From Gammaproteobacteria bacterium (GTDB lineage: Bacteria; Pseudomonadota; Gammaproteobacteria; Xanthomonadales; Marinicellaceae), in the NCBI GenBank assembly GCA_030430025.1, contig JAUIGR010000021.1, forward strand, positions 1-42,944: a stretch of DNA of 42,944 nucleotides, written 5' to 3'. Shown here one piece after another: positions 22,009 through 32,400 of this stretch. The translations under genes were made by a program, and so were the position numbers. Under the pieces are notes generated by a model, which searched no databases, was not told the DNA's origin, and worked only from the letters and a program-made list of their open reading frames with translations. Numbering within the stretch: position 1 is the stretch's first letter; each line of letters starts with the position of its first letter.

Positions 22009-24580
22009 CAACTCCTTCCGAGGTAGAATCAGCATCACCCTCTTCTACTCCATCATCATCGATAACTACTACCTTAGCTAAACCGACCAGTCTTTCTTTA
22101 TCACCCAAACGAATTAATGTCACACCTTGAGTGTTGCGCCCAACGACAGAAATACCATTGACTGCAGTACGAACCAAAGTACCTCCATCGCTGATCAGCA
22201 TAATCTGATCTCCTTCAAGTACTTGACAAGCACCAACCACTTCTCCATTACGTTCAGTGGTTTGAATAGCGATTACACCCTGTCCTGAACGCTTGATTCG
22301 TGAAAATTCTTCTGGTTTGGTTTGCTTGCCATAACCATTTTCGGTACAAACCAAAACATTACCCTCTGCAGCAACAAACATCGAAACAACTTGAGCATCA
22401 CCTTTCATAGTGATACCTCGCACACCACGAGCAGTTCGCCCCATGCTTCTGACATCGGACTCATGAAAACGAATAGACTTACCTGCAGAAGTAAACAAAA
22501 AGACATCTTGATCACCATTAGTCAATTCTACATTCACTAAATGATCACCATCCAACAGCCCCAGACCAATGATACCATTGGCCCTGGGTCTAGAAAAATT
22601 ACTTAATGGTGTTTTCTTAACCACACCTTTCGCTGTCGCAAAAAATACAAACTTATCTTCATCATACTCACGAACAGGCAAAATAGCATTGATTTTTTCT
22701 CCCTTATCTAGCGGCAAGAGATTAACCAATGGCTTGCCTCTGGCTGTCCTCGACGCCATTGGCAATTCGTAGACTTTCAGCCAATAAACCTGACCCTGGT
22801 TTGAAAAGCACAACAATGTATCGTGGGTATTGGCAATCCACAGTTTCTCGATAAAATCTTCATCTTTCATCGAAGTCGCTGACTTACCTTTACCACCACG
22901 CGTCTGAGAGCGATAAACATCAAGTTGCTGCATTTTGGCATAACCTTCATGGGAAAGAGTGACAACCACATCCTCTTCGATGATCAAATCTTCCATTGTT
23001 AAGTGACGCTGATGCTCCATAATGTAAGTTCTGCGTTCATCACTGTACTGTTCCCTAATAGCTTCCAGTTCTTCTCTTACCACCCCCATCAAGCGATCGG
23101 GATTGGTTAAAATTTCAAGGTACTCTTTGATTTTTATGATGATCTCTTTGAACTCATCAGTAATTTTATCTTGCTCTAGACCTGTCAGACGATGTAATTG
23201 TAGATCCAAAATAGCTTTTGCTTGTACAGGAGACAACTGATAACCACCTTCAAAAAAACCACAGCTATCATCCAACCCTTCTGGGCGACACAAATGTGAA
23301 TCATCATTAAGCATCGCTGCAATTAAAGAGAAATTCCATTTCCTTGCCAACAAACCCTCTTTAGCGTCCGTTGGGTTTTTAGAAGATTTAATTAGCTCAA
23401 TGACTTCTTCAATGTTGGCCAAAGCCACAGCCAATCCTTCAAGGATATGGGCACGATCTCTGGCTTTACCTAATTCATAAATCGTTCGCCTCACCACCAC
23501 TTCACGGCGATGTTTAAGAAACTCATGGAGAATTTCAATCAGTGTCAAAGTCCTTGGCTGGCCATTAACCAGTGCCACCATATTGATACCAAAAACAGTT
23601 TGCAACTGGGTCAGTTGATACAACTGGTTAAGAATGACTTCTGCCACTTCTCCGCGGCGTAACTCAACGACAATGCGCATACCATCTTTGTCTGACTCAT
23701 CACGCAAAGCAGAAATACCATCTAATTTTTTCAGCTTAATTAATTCAGCAATTTTTTCAATCAGTCTTGCTTTATTAACCTGATAAGGAATTTCAGTGAC
23801 TACGATGGTTTGCTTCCCTGTCACATCATCGGTCTCAATTTCACTGCGGGCACGCATATAAATCTTGCCACGACCAGTTTCATAAGCTTCGCGAATGCCA
23901 GCCGACCCATTGATAAATGCTGCTGTAGGAAAATCTGGACCTGGTAAATAAGTCATCAATTCATCCAATGAAATATCTTGTTTATACGACAGCGCAATGA
24001 CAGCATTGATCACTTCTGATAAATTATGGGGTGGTATATTCGTCGCCATACCAACAGCAATACCCGATGAGCCATTAACCAACAAAGCAGGTACGCGTGT
24101 GGGCAACACTTCCGGTTCAGCATCTGTTTCATCGTAATTGGGAACAAAATCAACAGTCTCCTTGTCAATGTCAGCCAACATTTCATGAGAAATTCTCGCC
24201 ATCCGTACTTCAGTGTATCGCATCGCTGCAGGTGAATCACCATCCACTGAACCAAAGTTACCCTGACCATCAACTAACAGGTAACGCATGGAAAAGGGTT
24301 GTGCCATTCTAACAATGGTGTCATAAACAGCTGAGTCTCCGTGCGGATGGTATTTACCAATCACATCACCAACCACACGAGCCGACTTTTTATGTGCTTT
24401 GTTCCAACTCACATTGAGCTCGTTCATGGCATACAAAACCCTTCTATGGACAGGTTTCAAACCATCTCTCACGTCCGGCAATGCCCGCCCCACAATCACA
24501 CTCATCGAATAATCGAGGTATGATTTTTGCATTTCATCTTCGATGTTAATTTTTACAATATCGGTTGAATTCTCAGCCAT
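21995..24580 (-). CDS. gyrA: DNA gyrase subunit A
   Basis: The DNA cleavage and rejoining subunit of gyrase, 861 residues (E. coli 875). The active-site tyrosine is Tyr122 in [10 protein letters not shown]. The quinolone-resistance region has Ser83 and Asp87 in [11 protein letters not shown], the wild-type sensitive residues. The C-terminal beta-pinwheel opens with the GyrA box QTRGGKG, needed for wrapping DNA. The tail is acidic and is followed by the overlapping tpiA start. A weak extended -10 promoter lies 38-46 bases upstream of the ATG. Confidence 0.98.
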   Translation of the reverse strand: MAENSTDIVKINIEDEMQKSYLDYSMSVIVGRALPDVRDGLKPVHRRVLYAMNELNVSWNKAHKKSARVVGDVIGKYHPHGDSAVYDTIVRMAQPFSMRYLLVDGQGNFGSVDGDSPAAMRYTEVRMARISHEMLADIDKETVDFVPNYDETDAEPEVLPTRVPALLVNGSSGIAVGMATNIPPHNLSEVINAVIALSYKQDISLDELMTYLPGPDFPTAAFINGSAGIREAYETGRGKIYMRARSEIETDDVTGKQTIVVTEIPYQVNKARLIEKIAELIKLKKLDGISALRDESDKDGMRIVVELRRGEVAEVILNQLYQLTQLQTVFGINMVALVNGQPRTLTLIEILHEFLKHRREVVVRRTIYELGKARDRAHILEGLAVALANIEEVIELIKSSKNPTDAKEGLLARKWNFSLIAAMLNDDSHLCRPEGLDDSCGFFEGGYQLSPVQAKAILDLQLHRLTGLEQDKITDEFKEIIIKIKEYLEILTNPDRLMGVVREELEAIREQYSDERRTYIMEHQRHLTMEDLIIEEDVVVTLSHEGYAKMQQLDVYRSQTRGGKGKSATSMKDEDFIEKLWIANTHDTLLCFSNQGQVYWLKVYELPMASRTARGKPLVNLLPLDKGEKINAILPVREYDEDKFVFFATAKGVVKKTPLSNFSRPRANGIIGLGLLDGDHLVNVELTNGDQDVFLFTSAGKSIRFHESDVRSMGRTARGVRGITMKGDAQVVSMFVAAEGNVLVCTENGYGKQTKPEEFSRIKRSGQGVIAIQTTERNGEVVGACQVLEGDQIMLISDGGTLVRTAVNGISVVGRNTQGVTLIRLGDKERLVGLAKVVVIDDDGVEEGDADSTSEGVDAGA

Positions 24581-24617
24581 ATTTAAACGAAGTCCCTAAT
24601 CAATACAAAAGAGCGAA

Positions 24618-24626
24618 ATTGTAACA
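24618..24626 (-). promoter_or_regulatory. Candidate extended -10 promoter of gyrA
   Basis: On the minus strand the sequence is TGTTACAAT, a TGn extended -10 with a TACAAT hexamer. No good -35 is present at 17 bases. It would give a leader of roughly 30 bases before the gyrA ATG. Confidence 0.4.
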
Positions 24627-24772
24627 CATGTGATGCATTTAAAGACCAAATAAATCAGCCAGAAACGATTTACAGGGATGATAACAAATAATTATTCAAA
24701 ACCCATGCATAAACAGCACTTTCAAAAAATAACTCGCCCAAGCGGCTCAGGGATAAGAAATAGTATTTTTAA

Positions 24773-25873
<1,101 letters not shown>

Positions 25874-25896
25874 TCAATCAAACAAAAAACGACACA

Positions 25897-26373
25897 TTAT
25901 ACATGCGATTGAATATGTTTTATTAACCCCAAACAAGCACTCTCAAGTAAATCCAAAACCAATTCAAAACCATCTCCGTCACCATAATAAGGATCTGGAA
26001 CTTCATCATACTCAGAATCAATGAATGACATCATCAAATGTGCTTTGTGTTTATTTGATGGATCAGCCAATCTTAGCATCCCTGACAAATTGGCCCGGTC
26101 CATCGCGATCAAATAATCAAAGCGTTGAAAATCTTTGGATTCAATTTGTCTGGCCCTTTGTAATGACATATCTATACCACGTTTCATAGCAGTTTTTTGC
26201 GATCTTGGATCAGGTGGTTCACCTATATGATAAGCATGTGTGCCAGCCGAATCGACAACAAAATTTTGCTTTAACCCTTGCGATTTGACGACTTTTCTGA
26301 AGACTGCTTCAGCCGAAGGAGACCTACAAATATTGCCCATACAAACAAAAAGAACTGATACTTTTTCTATCAT
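25897..26373 (-). CDS. Low-molecular-weight protein-tyrosine phosphatase
   Basis: A 158-residue enzyme of the LMW-PTP family. The P-loop CX5R is Cys11 to Arg17 in VLFVCMGNICRSPSAEA and the general-acid Asp is in VPDPYYGDGDGF. I start at the ATG at 26373; the longer frame begins only with TTG. Family members dephosphorylate tyrosine-phosphorylated proteins, often autokinases of polysaccharide export, but no kinase or capsule gene is nearby, so the target is unknown. It is transcribed toward tgt. Confidence 0.93.
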   Translation of the reverse strand: MIEKVSVLFVCMGNICRSPSAEAVFRKVVKSQGLKQNFVVDSAGTHAYHIGEPPDPRSQKTAMKRGIDMSLQRARQIESKDFQRFDYLIAMDRANLSGMLRLADPSNKHKAHLMMSFIDSEYDEVPDPYYGDGDGFELVLDLLESACLGLIKHIQSHV

Positions 26374-26601
26374 ACTCAAAAATTTAAAAAATTATTTAAC
26401 GCTATTCAAACTATAGTATTTTCTGCGCTGCCACCCTCAAATTGCATAATACACAGAAACTACTAAAAGTAGCATTTTTCTATCGCCATATTTTTCAGTA
26501 AAAATAATGAAGGCTATAATAACTTATTCTATGCTAATGCAATACATGTAACTTCAATGAGTGAATTGATGCTTGTCTTTATTTTAGAGATATGCGATGT
26601 G

Positions 26602-28707
26602 TCATTTTCCACCTTCTTCATCTCTATTTTTATCATCCTTGTCCCCTCCTAACAAACCTTTCAATAACGCCTGTTTGAGACGATCTTTTTCACGCTTTTT
26701 CTTCTCTTTTTCAGTGAGTGGTTTGTTTGGATCTTCCTTTTCATCTTCACCTAAAAGCTTATCCAGCAGACGGTCTTTTTGGGTATCAATGATCAAAGAC
26801 TTTAAATCAATGGTGATTGAAGGGGATAATAATGACCCTGTTAGTTTCACAGGAATTTTGACATTCAACAATTTCTTAAACTCAGGGCCCAAAACAGCTT
26901 CTGGTATGTTGGTTAACACTGGCCTAATCTGACCGTCTATGGATTGTTGGTCCAAATCGATCTTGATGTTACCCCTGACTTTAAAATAAGGTGAATTCAA
27001 AAATAATTCTTCTGAATGTAAAACCCCTTGATTAATCTTTGCCTTGAACAAAAGTGAACCAAATTCAGTCTTGAGGTTTTCATCCTGTAACTGTACTTCA
27101 CTCTGACCCGTCAATGAAAGTGATTTTTGAATGATATCAAAAACATCAATACCCTTGATATCACCATCTCTCACGCTCAGATCAATCATTCCATTGGCTG
27201 TTTTAAAAGGCCTTTCCGAGAAAGGCTCATCTATGCTCAAAGAAGCCTCCATTGCTGCTTTACCTGTGATGTATTCAGAGTCCATCAAAGCTTGTAACAT
27301 GCTGCCTGCTTCGATGTCTTTCATACTGTGACTGAGTGTCACTTTCTTGTCTTGATTGGCTGCATTCAGGTGTAATTGAGATCTGATTAAACCTTGGTAA
27401 AAATTCGCGTTCAAAGGTTCAATATCAAGCCGCTGACCATTAGTATTAACCTTAAGAGATATATCACTTAACTCCAACCCAGCAGCAATCAATTGACCTA
27501 TATTAATTTGACCATGCAGCTGACCAAGATTTAAGTGAGACTGAGAGCCTGTAGTACTCACTTCTCCTTCATTTTGCGGCAAATATTGATCCAAATTAAA
27601 AGAGTCCATATTCAAATTAAACTGACCTTTTATAGCTGATAAATCTGTTATTTTCAGATCACCACCCATAACATAATCATCTAGTTTCAGCTGAAGTTCA
27701 GAAACCTCCAATTGATTATTAACCATAGACCATTTAGCTGTACCATTGATGATATTATCAGCATCATTCACTAATGGCGCTTGCATGGCTTTCAGTAATC
27801 GCGCCATATGGAAGTCCTTTATGCTCACCTCACCATGTAAATTCATCACTTTACTGATTTGGTTACCAGAAACCTGGGCCATAATGTGTTCATCACCGAG
27901 TTGAATAGAAAGTGGATTGAATCGCAAAGTATCAGCAACCAAATCCACTTCACCAGCATCCGCATTCACTATCAATGGTACACTTGCATCTGCAGACCAT
28001 TGACCGTCAAGGCGCAATCGATGAAATGACATCTTGATACCAGTATCAGCAACCAAACCACTGATGGACAGTTTAGCATCAAGCTGTGCATCAAGGCCCG
28101 TGTCAGGCATCAGCAACTGGCCAATAATTGAAATTTCACTGGCTTTATCGGTTGCCACCTCATCAATGTCAAAATTCAAATCCTTAAGCTGAATATGAGA
28201 TGGCCCCTGTTCATCTACATAGGATAAGGTACCTGAATTAATTGCTATACCACGAACTTGTAGATCAATATTCGAATTCGCTTCAGTTGTATTTGTTGAA
28301 GCCTGACCTTCTAGTAGATCATCCCAATTATTAACACCAAATTTGTTTGTTTGTAGATTGATAACCGGTTTGATCAATGTCACCTGCCCCACTTGAATGT
28401 TTTTCTTCAATAAAGGTAACAAACGGACACTGGCAGCAAGTTGATCAGCTTCAAACATATCACCTTTAAATCCACTAGCATTTGATAAAGAAACATCTTC
28501 AAACTTCAAGGCAACACTAGGGAAAAGCGACCAACTGATCTTGCCGTCCAATCGAATATCACGACCAGTAGCAGATGTTACAGCTTCGCTGATTTCTGAC
28601 TTATAATCATTAGGATCAATGACCATAGGTAAGATAATAATTAACCCCACCAGTAACACCACTAACACAAACACTGTTTTTAATAAAAATCTAAAAAACT
28701 TTTTCAT
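26602..28707 (-). CDS. AsmA family protein
   Basis: A 701-residue inner-membrane-anchored periplasmic protein. One transmembrane helix at about residues 7-29 is followed by the AsmA N-terminal block (MVIDPNDYKSEISEAV, then TGRDIRLDGKISWSLFPSVA). The rest is beta-rich, with the AsmA C-terminal domain around residues 470-650. The tail of about 50 residues is rich in Lys, Asp and Glu. The family is linked to outer-membrane assembly and to lipid transfer between membranes. It diverges from the ferredoxin reductase gene. The weak hairpin downstream is not a convincing terminator. Confidence 0.9.
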   Translation of the reverse strand: MKKFFRFLLKTVFVLVVLLVGLIIILPMVIDPNDYKSEISEAVTSATGRDIRLDGKISWSLFPSVALKFEDVSLSNASGFKGDMFEADQLAASVRLLPLLKKNIQVGQVTLIKPVINLQTNKFGVNNWDDLLEGQASTNTTEANSNIDLQVRGIAINSGTLSYVDEQGPSHIQLKDLNFDIDEVATDKASEISIIGQLLMPDTGLDAQLDAKLSISGLVADTGIKMSFHRLRLDGQWSADASVPLIVNADAGEVDLVADTLRFNPLSIQLGDEHIMAQVSGNQISKVMNLHGEVSIKDFHMARLLKAMQAPLVNDADNIINGTAKWSMVNNQLEVSELQLKLDDYVMGGDLKITDLSAIKGQFNLNMDSFNLDQYLPQNEGEVSTTGSQSHLNLGQLHGQINIGQLIAAGLELSDISLKVNTNGQRLDIEPLNANFYQGLIRSQLHLNAANQDKKVTLSHSMKDIEAGSMLQALMDSEYITGKAAMEASLSIDEPFSERPFKTANGMIDLSVRDGDIKGIDVFDIIQKSLSLTGQSEVQLQDENLKTEFGSLLFKAKINQGVLHSEELFLNSPYFKVRGNIKIDLDQQSIDGQIRPVLTNIPEAVLGPEFKKLLNVKIPVKLTGSLLSPSITIDLKSLIIDTQKDRLLDKLLGEDEKEDPNKPLTEKEKKKREKDRLKQALLKGLLGGDKDDKNRDEEGGK

Positions 28708-28784
28708 GAATACCTATAGCATTGTTTTAAAAGTGTTGAGAATAACACATTAAGAGACAACATTCTGTTAACCTCAATGAGATC

Positions 28785-28812
28785 TTGAAATTATGGTCAC
28801 CGATACTATAAT
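28785..28812 (+). promoter_or_regulatory. Sigma-70 type promoter of the ferredoxin reductase gene
   Basis: TTGAAA at 28785-28790 and a perfect TATAAT at 28807-28812 are separated by 16 bases. The predicted transcript start is near 28819, giving a leader of about 30 bases to the ATG at 28852. Confidence 0.7.
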
Positions 28813-28851
28813 GCCTGCGACTAAAAAAGATCATTTAACGATAATCAGCTG

Positions 28852-29628
28852 ATGAAAAATATCAACACAGAGACTGTCATCGAAGTCAACCACTGGAACG
28901 ACACATTATTTTCATTCAAAACCACACGTGACAAAGGATTTCGTTTTGAAAATGGTCAGTTCGTGATGATGGGTATTGAAGTTAATGACAAACCGCTGAT
29001 GAGGGCCTACTCAATTGCCAGTCCCAATTATGAAGATCATTTGGAATTCTTTTCTATCAAAGTGGCTGATGGCGCATTAACCTCTCAATTACAAAACATC
29101 AATGTAGGTGATCAGGTTCTGGTCAACAAAAAACCAACCGGCACTTTACTATTAGATGACGTCTATGAAGGCAAAAACCTTTATTTATTATCTACAGGCA
29201 CTGGACTCGCACCGTTCCTCTCGTTAATTCGTGATCCGCAAGTTTATGAACGTTTTGAAAAAGTAATTCTGGTCCATGGTGTTCGGCATGTCTCTGATTT
29301 AGCCTATAAAACCTTTATTGAAGAAACACTACATGAACATGAATATCTTGGAGAGTTGATCAAAAAACAATTGATATATTATCCCACTGTTACTCGAGAA
29401 TCTTTTAAAAATCAGGGGCGTATCACCCAACTAATCAGCAATGGCGAATTAGCAAAGAACCTGAATTTATCTCAAATAAATCCAGCAACTGATCGTGCCA
29501 TGGTATGTGGTGGTCCAGATATGTTAAATGAAATATCTGAACTATTAGAAGAGCATGAATTCACTCTATCACCTCGTATCGGCTATCAAGGTGGTTATGT
29601 GATTGAACGAGCTTTTGTCGAGAAGTAA
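28852..29628 (+). CDS. fpr: Ferredoxin--NADP(+) reductase
   Basis: A 258-residue FAD enzyme that moves electrons between NADPH and ferredoxin or flavodoxin, often in oxidative stress and Fe-S repair. The FAD-binding motif is LMRAYSIASPNYEDHLEFF; the NADP-binding motif is LLSTGTGLAPFLSLIRDP, with VHGVRHVSDLAY after it. AMVCGGPDMLNEI precedes the C-terminal end YVIERAFVEK, which matches the bacterial subclass I type of Azotobacter and Pseudomonas. It has its own promoter, and diverges from the asmA-like gene. The ribosome-binding site is weak. Confidence 0.93.
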   Translation: MKNINTETVIEVNHWNDTLFSFKTTRDKGFRFENGQFVMMGIEVNDKPLMRAYSIASPNYEDHLEFFSIKVADGALTSQLQNINVGDQVLVNKKPTGTLLLDDVYEGKNLYLLSTGTGLAPFLSLIRDPQVYERFEKVILVHGVRHVSDLAYKTFIEETLHEHEYLGELIKKQLIYYPTVTRESFKNQGRITQLISNGELAKNLNLSQINPATDRAMVCGGPDMLNEISELLEEHEFTLSPRIGYQGGYVIERAFVEK

Positions 29629-29723
29629 ATATGAACCTTATTTCAAGCAAGAAAACACAGTATTAACGGATGTGTCGCCTTTTGCTCATATAATAACAAA
29701 ATCATCAAACACAAAGAGGAAAT

Positions 29724-31001
29724 ATGAACCCTTTTAAAACACTGCTTTTAACAGTATTCTTAGTCATCGGGACCAGCCAAGCTGAAACCACATACATCCA
29801 CGCAGGTACTCTTCTAGCTATTCCAGGGAGTCAACCAAGTCAAGAACAAACTGTCATTATTAAAAACGGCATGATCCAAGATATCGTCGGTGGTTATCAA
29901 GTCAGTGATGATCCTGAGATTAAACACATCGACTTAAAACATGCTTTTGTCATGCCTGGAATGATGGACATGCATGTTCACCTGACCCATGAACGCGGTC
30001 CAAATAGATTCAAAGACAGTATGCAAATGTCTGATCAATTACAAGGTATGCGCATCATACATTATGGTATGAAAACATTGAAAGCTGGCTTCACCACTGT
30101 TCGTGATGTTGGTTCAAAAGAACAATATATGTTTGCATACCGAGATGCCATCAACAACGGATGGGTCGATGGCCCTCGCGTTATTGCAGCAGGCGGAGTA
30201 GGTATCACGGGAGGCCACGCTGATGTCAGTGGAATCAAGCCTGACTTGATGGAATTTTACACAGATGCAAGCATCTGTGATGGCCCTTACGACTGTCGTC
30301 GAGCTGCCAGAAATACCATCAAATATGGAGCAGATCTAATCAAAATTACTTCTACAGGTGGCGTTTTGACAGATCGAGCCACTGGCACAGGACAACAAAT
30401 GGAAAGTGATGAGTTAAAAGAAATTGTCCGGGCTGCAGAACGTATGGGCAAAAAAGTAGCATCACATGCTCATGCAGAAGCTGGAATCATCGCTGCCCTT
30501 GAAGCAGGTGTTCACAGCATAGAGCATGGTTCTTACGCAGGCCCCAAATCCCACAAATTATTTAAAAAAACTGGCGCCTACCTGGTACCTACTTTATTAG
30601 CAGGAGAAACAGTTGTCCGGCTAGCTAAAGAAACCGATTTATTTTCACCTGCCATTAAAGAGAAGGCCATTCGTGTGGGAACAGATATGAAGAATAACTT
30701 TGGGAATGCTGTTAAGGCCGGTGTTAAAATCGCATTCGGAACCGACTCTGGTGTCTCTATTCATGGCACCAATATGGAAGAAGCTTTATTGATGTATAAA
30801 GGTGGCATGGCACCCATGGACATATTGGTTTCTGCTACAGTCAGTGCCGCTGATTTAATTGGAATGAGTGACCAACTTGGAACACTAGAAAATGGAAAAT
30901 ATGCCGACATCATCGCCATGCCCGCTTCCCCATTAGATAACATTGAGGAATTAATGCACATTAACTTTGTCATGAAAGAAGGAAAAATTTACAAACAGTA
31001 A
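29724..31001 (+). CDS. Exported amidohydrolase, prolidase-like
   Basis: A 425-residue enzyme of the amidohydrolase superfamily with a signal peptide (residues 1-20, cleavage after SQA), so it acts in the periplasm or outside. Metal ligands are His84 and His86 in MMDMHVHLTHERG, further histidines in VASHAHAEAG and GVHSIEHGSYAG, and the Asp in AFGTDSGVSIHG. Family members near it hydrolyse Xaa-Pro or Xaa-Arg dipeptides or their acylated forms; the substrate here is not determined. A good ribosome-binding site (AGAGG) and a TATAAT at 29689-29694 lie upstream, so it may have its own promoter. Confidence 0.9.
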   Translation: MNPFKTLLLTVFLVIGTSQAETTYIHAGTLLAIPGSQPSQEQTVIIKNGMIQDIVGGYQVSDDPEIKHIDLKHAFVMPGMMDMHVHLTHERGPNRFKDSMQMSDQLQGMRIIHYGMKTLKAGFTTVRDVGSKEQYMFAYRDAINNGWVDGPRVIAAGGVGITGGHADVSGIKPDLMEFYTDASICDGPYDCRRAARNTIKYGADLIKITSTGGVLTDRATGTGQQMESDELKEIVRAAERMGKKVASHAHAEAGIIAALEAGVHSIEHGSYAGPKSHKLFKKTGAYLVPTLLAGETVVRLAKETDLFSPAIKEKAIRVGTDMKNNFGNAVKAGVKIAFGTDSGVSIHGTNMEEALLMYKGGMAPMDILVSATVSAADLIGMSDQLGTLENGKYADIIAMPASPLDNIEELMHINFVMKEGKIYKQ

Positions 31002-31016
31002 GCTCAATGTTTTAAG

Positions 31017-31328
31017 TAGTCGAACCTGAAAAATACATAACGTATTGTTAAATATCAAGAGTTACTTCAATTTTGCACATTTTTTCGACCAGGAAACAGG
31101 TGTCACAATGCATTTTTATTCGCCGCTTCCATGCGGCTCTCAGGCTACGTGAAAAAGTTTTCCAGAAACTTTTTTATGGTCGATGGCGTGGCACAGGGAC
31201 GTGCCACCTTGGGCCATCAGGCTCAAGTAGATAGTGTCAAAAAACAGCAGCAAAATCAGACTTTTGCGCTTAAGTGTTTTTTTGACCGATGCTGGAAAAG
31301 GCCAGGAAGGACTTTTTCAGGACTGACA
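31017..31328 (+). repeat. Dispersed structured repeat, copy A (forward)
   Basis: A non-coding element about 312 bases long in the gap between two convergent genes. It starts TAGTCGAACCTGAAAAA and ends TTTTTCAGGACTGACA, an imperfect terminal inverted repeat. Inside are hairpins: GCCGC/GCGGC at 31122-31137, AAAAAGTTT/AAACTTTTT at 31152-31174, GTGGCAC/GTGCCAC at 31188-31207 and TTGGGCC/GGCTCAA at 31209-31226. A long AT-rich stem of GTCAAAAAAC with GTTTTTTTGAC lies near the right end. The core at 31149-31175 is identical in the three internal copies. It looks like a MITE-type or REP-like repeat; no transposase is present. Confidence 0.9.
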
Positions 31329-31329
31329 A

Positions 31330-31357
31330 AGTAGAGACACGCCCTTGTGTCTCTACT
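31330..31357. terminator. Perfect 11-bp hairpin between convergent genes
   Basis: AGTAGAGACAC and GTGTCTCTACT pair completely around the loop GCCCTT. It sits between the amidohydrolase (plus) and the adaptor gene (minus), so it may be a bidirectional terminator. Neither side has a proper T-run, so a structured target next to the repeat is also possible. Confidence 0.45.
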
Positions 31358-31365
31358 ATATAAGA

Positions 31366-32400
31366 CTAACCCTGCTGGGCTTGTATTAAGACACCTGTAC
31401 GTAATCCATCAGCACCACGAATGACAACTTGATCGCCATCTTCTAATTCGGCTTGAATGGCTATCATTTCACCAATATTTTCATTGGCTTTTACCAATAC
31501 CTGCTCTACTGTTTTATCTGCTTTGACCTTAAAGACAAAAGTACCGTTCTCACGCAATACAAGTGCATCTTGGTTCACTACCAAAGACGATTGAATAGCA
31601 TTCACTGGTACAGCCACGCTGACTAATTGACCAATAGACATCCGATTCAGGTTTTCGAATGCCAAACGCATCTCATAAGCATGTTGCCGCGACTGGCCAC
31701 TAGGAACCAATGATTGGACTATTGCTGATTGCTCAATACCAAAAGCGTGAATTGTTAACTGCTGACCTATATGGATGTGATTAACATATTTAAGCGGCAC
31801 TTGTGCTCTAATTTCTAAGTGAGTCAAATCTGTTAGGCTACCTAGTGCTGTACCAGCAACAACAGTTTCCCCAATACTTCGCAATCGTGAAGAAACAACA
31901 CCATCAAAAGGTGCTGTGATTGTTGAACGATCAAGCTGCTCTTCAATTTGTTGCAAGCGAATTTTCGCAACAGCCAGATCACTGGCAGCCACATCTCGTT
32001 GAGATTGTGTTTGATCAACCGTATTGGCTGAAACTGTTTTCGCTTTCACCAAATCTTGCTGACGCTTCAGATTAGTCTCAAGGTATTTAAGTTGTGCTTC
32101 CGCGCGTGCAATCAATGCCTGTTGCTCTAATTGTTGCAACTGCAATGCTGCCGTATCTATAGATACAACCACATCACCTTGCTTAACGATTGTCCCTGGT
32201 TCCGCAATGAAAACCAATTGTCCACTCACAGCTGCTGTTACTTGAGTATCATTTTGACTATATACATTACCTGTCACAGGCATAGTTGCCACGACCTCCG
32301 TTCTTTTCACTGTATCAAGCACTACTGGTATTGCTGGGGTTTGTTGCTTAGCAACAACAACATTTGATATCAGCATAAGCATTATCCAAAACTTTTTCAT
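31366..32400 (-). CDS. RND efflux periplasmic adaptor subunit
   Basis: A membrane-fusion protein that links the inner-membrane RND pump to an outer-membrane channel. The 344 residues start with a signal peptide (MKKFWIMLMLISNVVVA). The lipoyl half-motifs are near GTIVKQGDVVVSIDT and TITAPFDGVVSSRLRSIGE; the hairpin between them is a coiled coil rich in Gln and Ala. I chose the ATG at 32400: AGGAG lies seven bases upstream and it overlaps the permease stop (ATGA). The longer frame is not needed. The gene follows the permease, which reverses the common adaptor-permease order. No TolC-type channel gene is in the window. Confidence 0.93.
   Translation of the reverse strand: MKKFWIMLMLISNVVVAKQQTPAIPVVLDTVKRTEVVATMPVTGNVYSQNDTQVTAAVSGQLVFIAEPGTIVKQGDVVVSIDTAALQLQQLEQQALIARAEAQLKYLETNLKRQQDLVKAKTVSANTVDQTQSQRDVAASDLAVAKIRLQQIEEQLDRSTITAPFDGVVSSRLRSIGETVVAGTALGSLTDLTHLEIRAQVPLKYVNHIHIGQQLTIHAFGIEQSAIVQSLVPSGQSRQHAYEMRLAFENLNRMSIGQLVSVAVPVNAIQSSLVVNQDALVLRENGTFVFKVKADKTVEQVLVKANENIGEMIAIQAELEDGDQVVIRGADGLRTGVLIQAQQG

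Noticed and set aside
22322-22540. Frames antisense to gyrA, nuo and other genes
   Set aside because: They lie opposite conserved coding regions and show no independent protein features.
24730-24760. GC-rich patch after the tgt stop (near GCCGCTTGGGC) as a terminator
   Set aside because: Only three base pairs can form in the stem.
25896-25901. TATAAT on the minus strand before tgt
   Set aside because: It overlaps the phosphatase stop codon and has no acceptable -35; could be chance in AT-rich sequence.
26460-26472. CTACT/AGTAG hairpin with a short T-run between the asmA-like gene and the phosphatase gene
   Set aside because: Five base pairs only and an irregular T-run; too weak to call a terminator.
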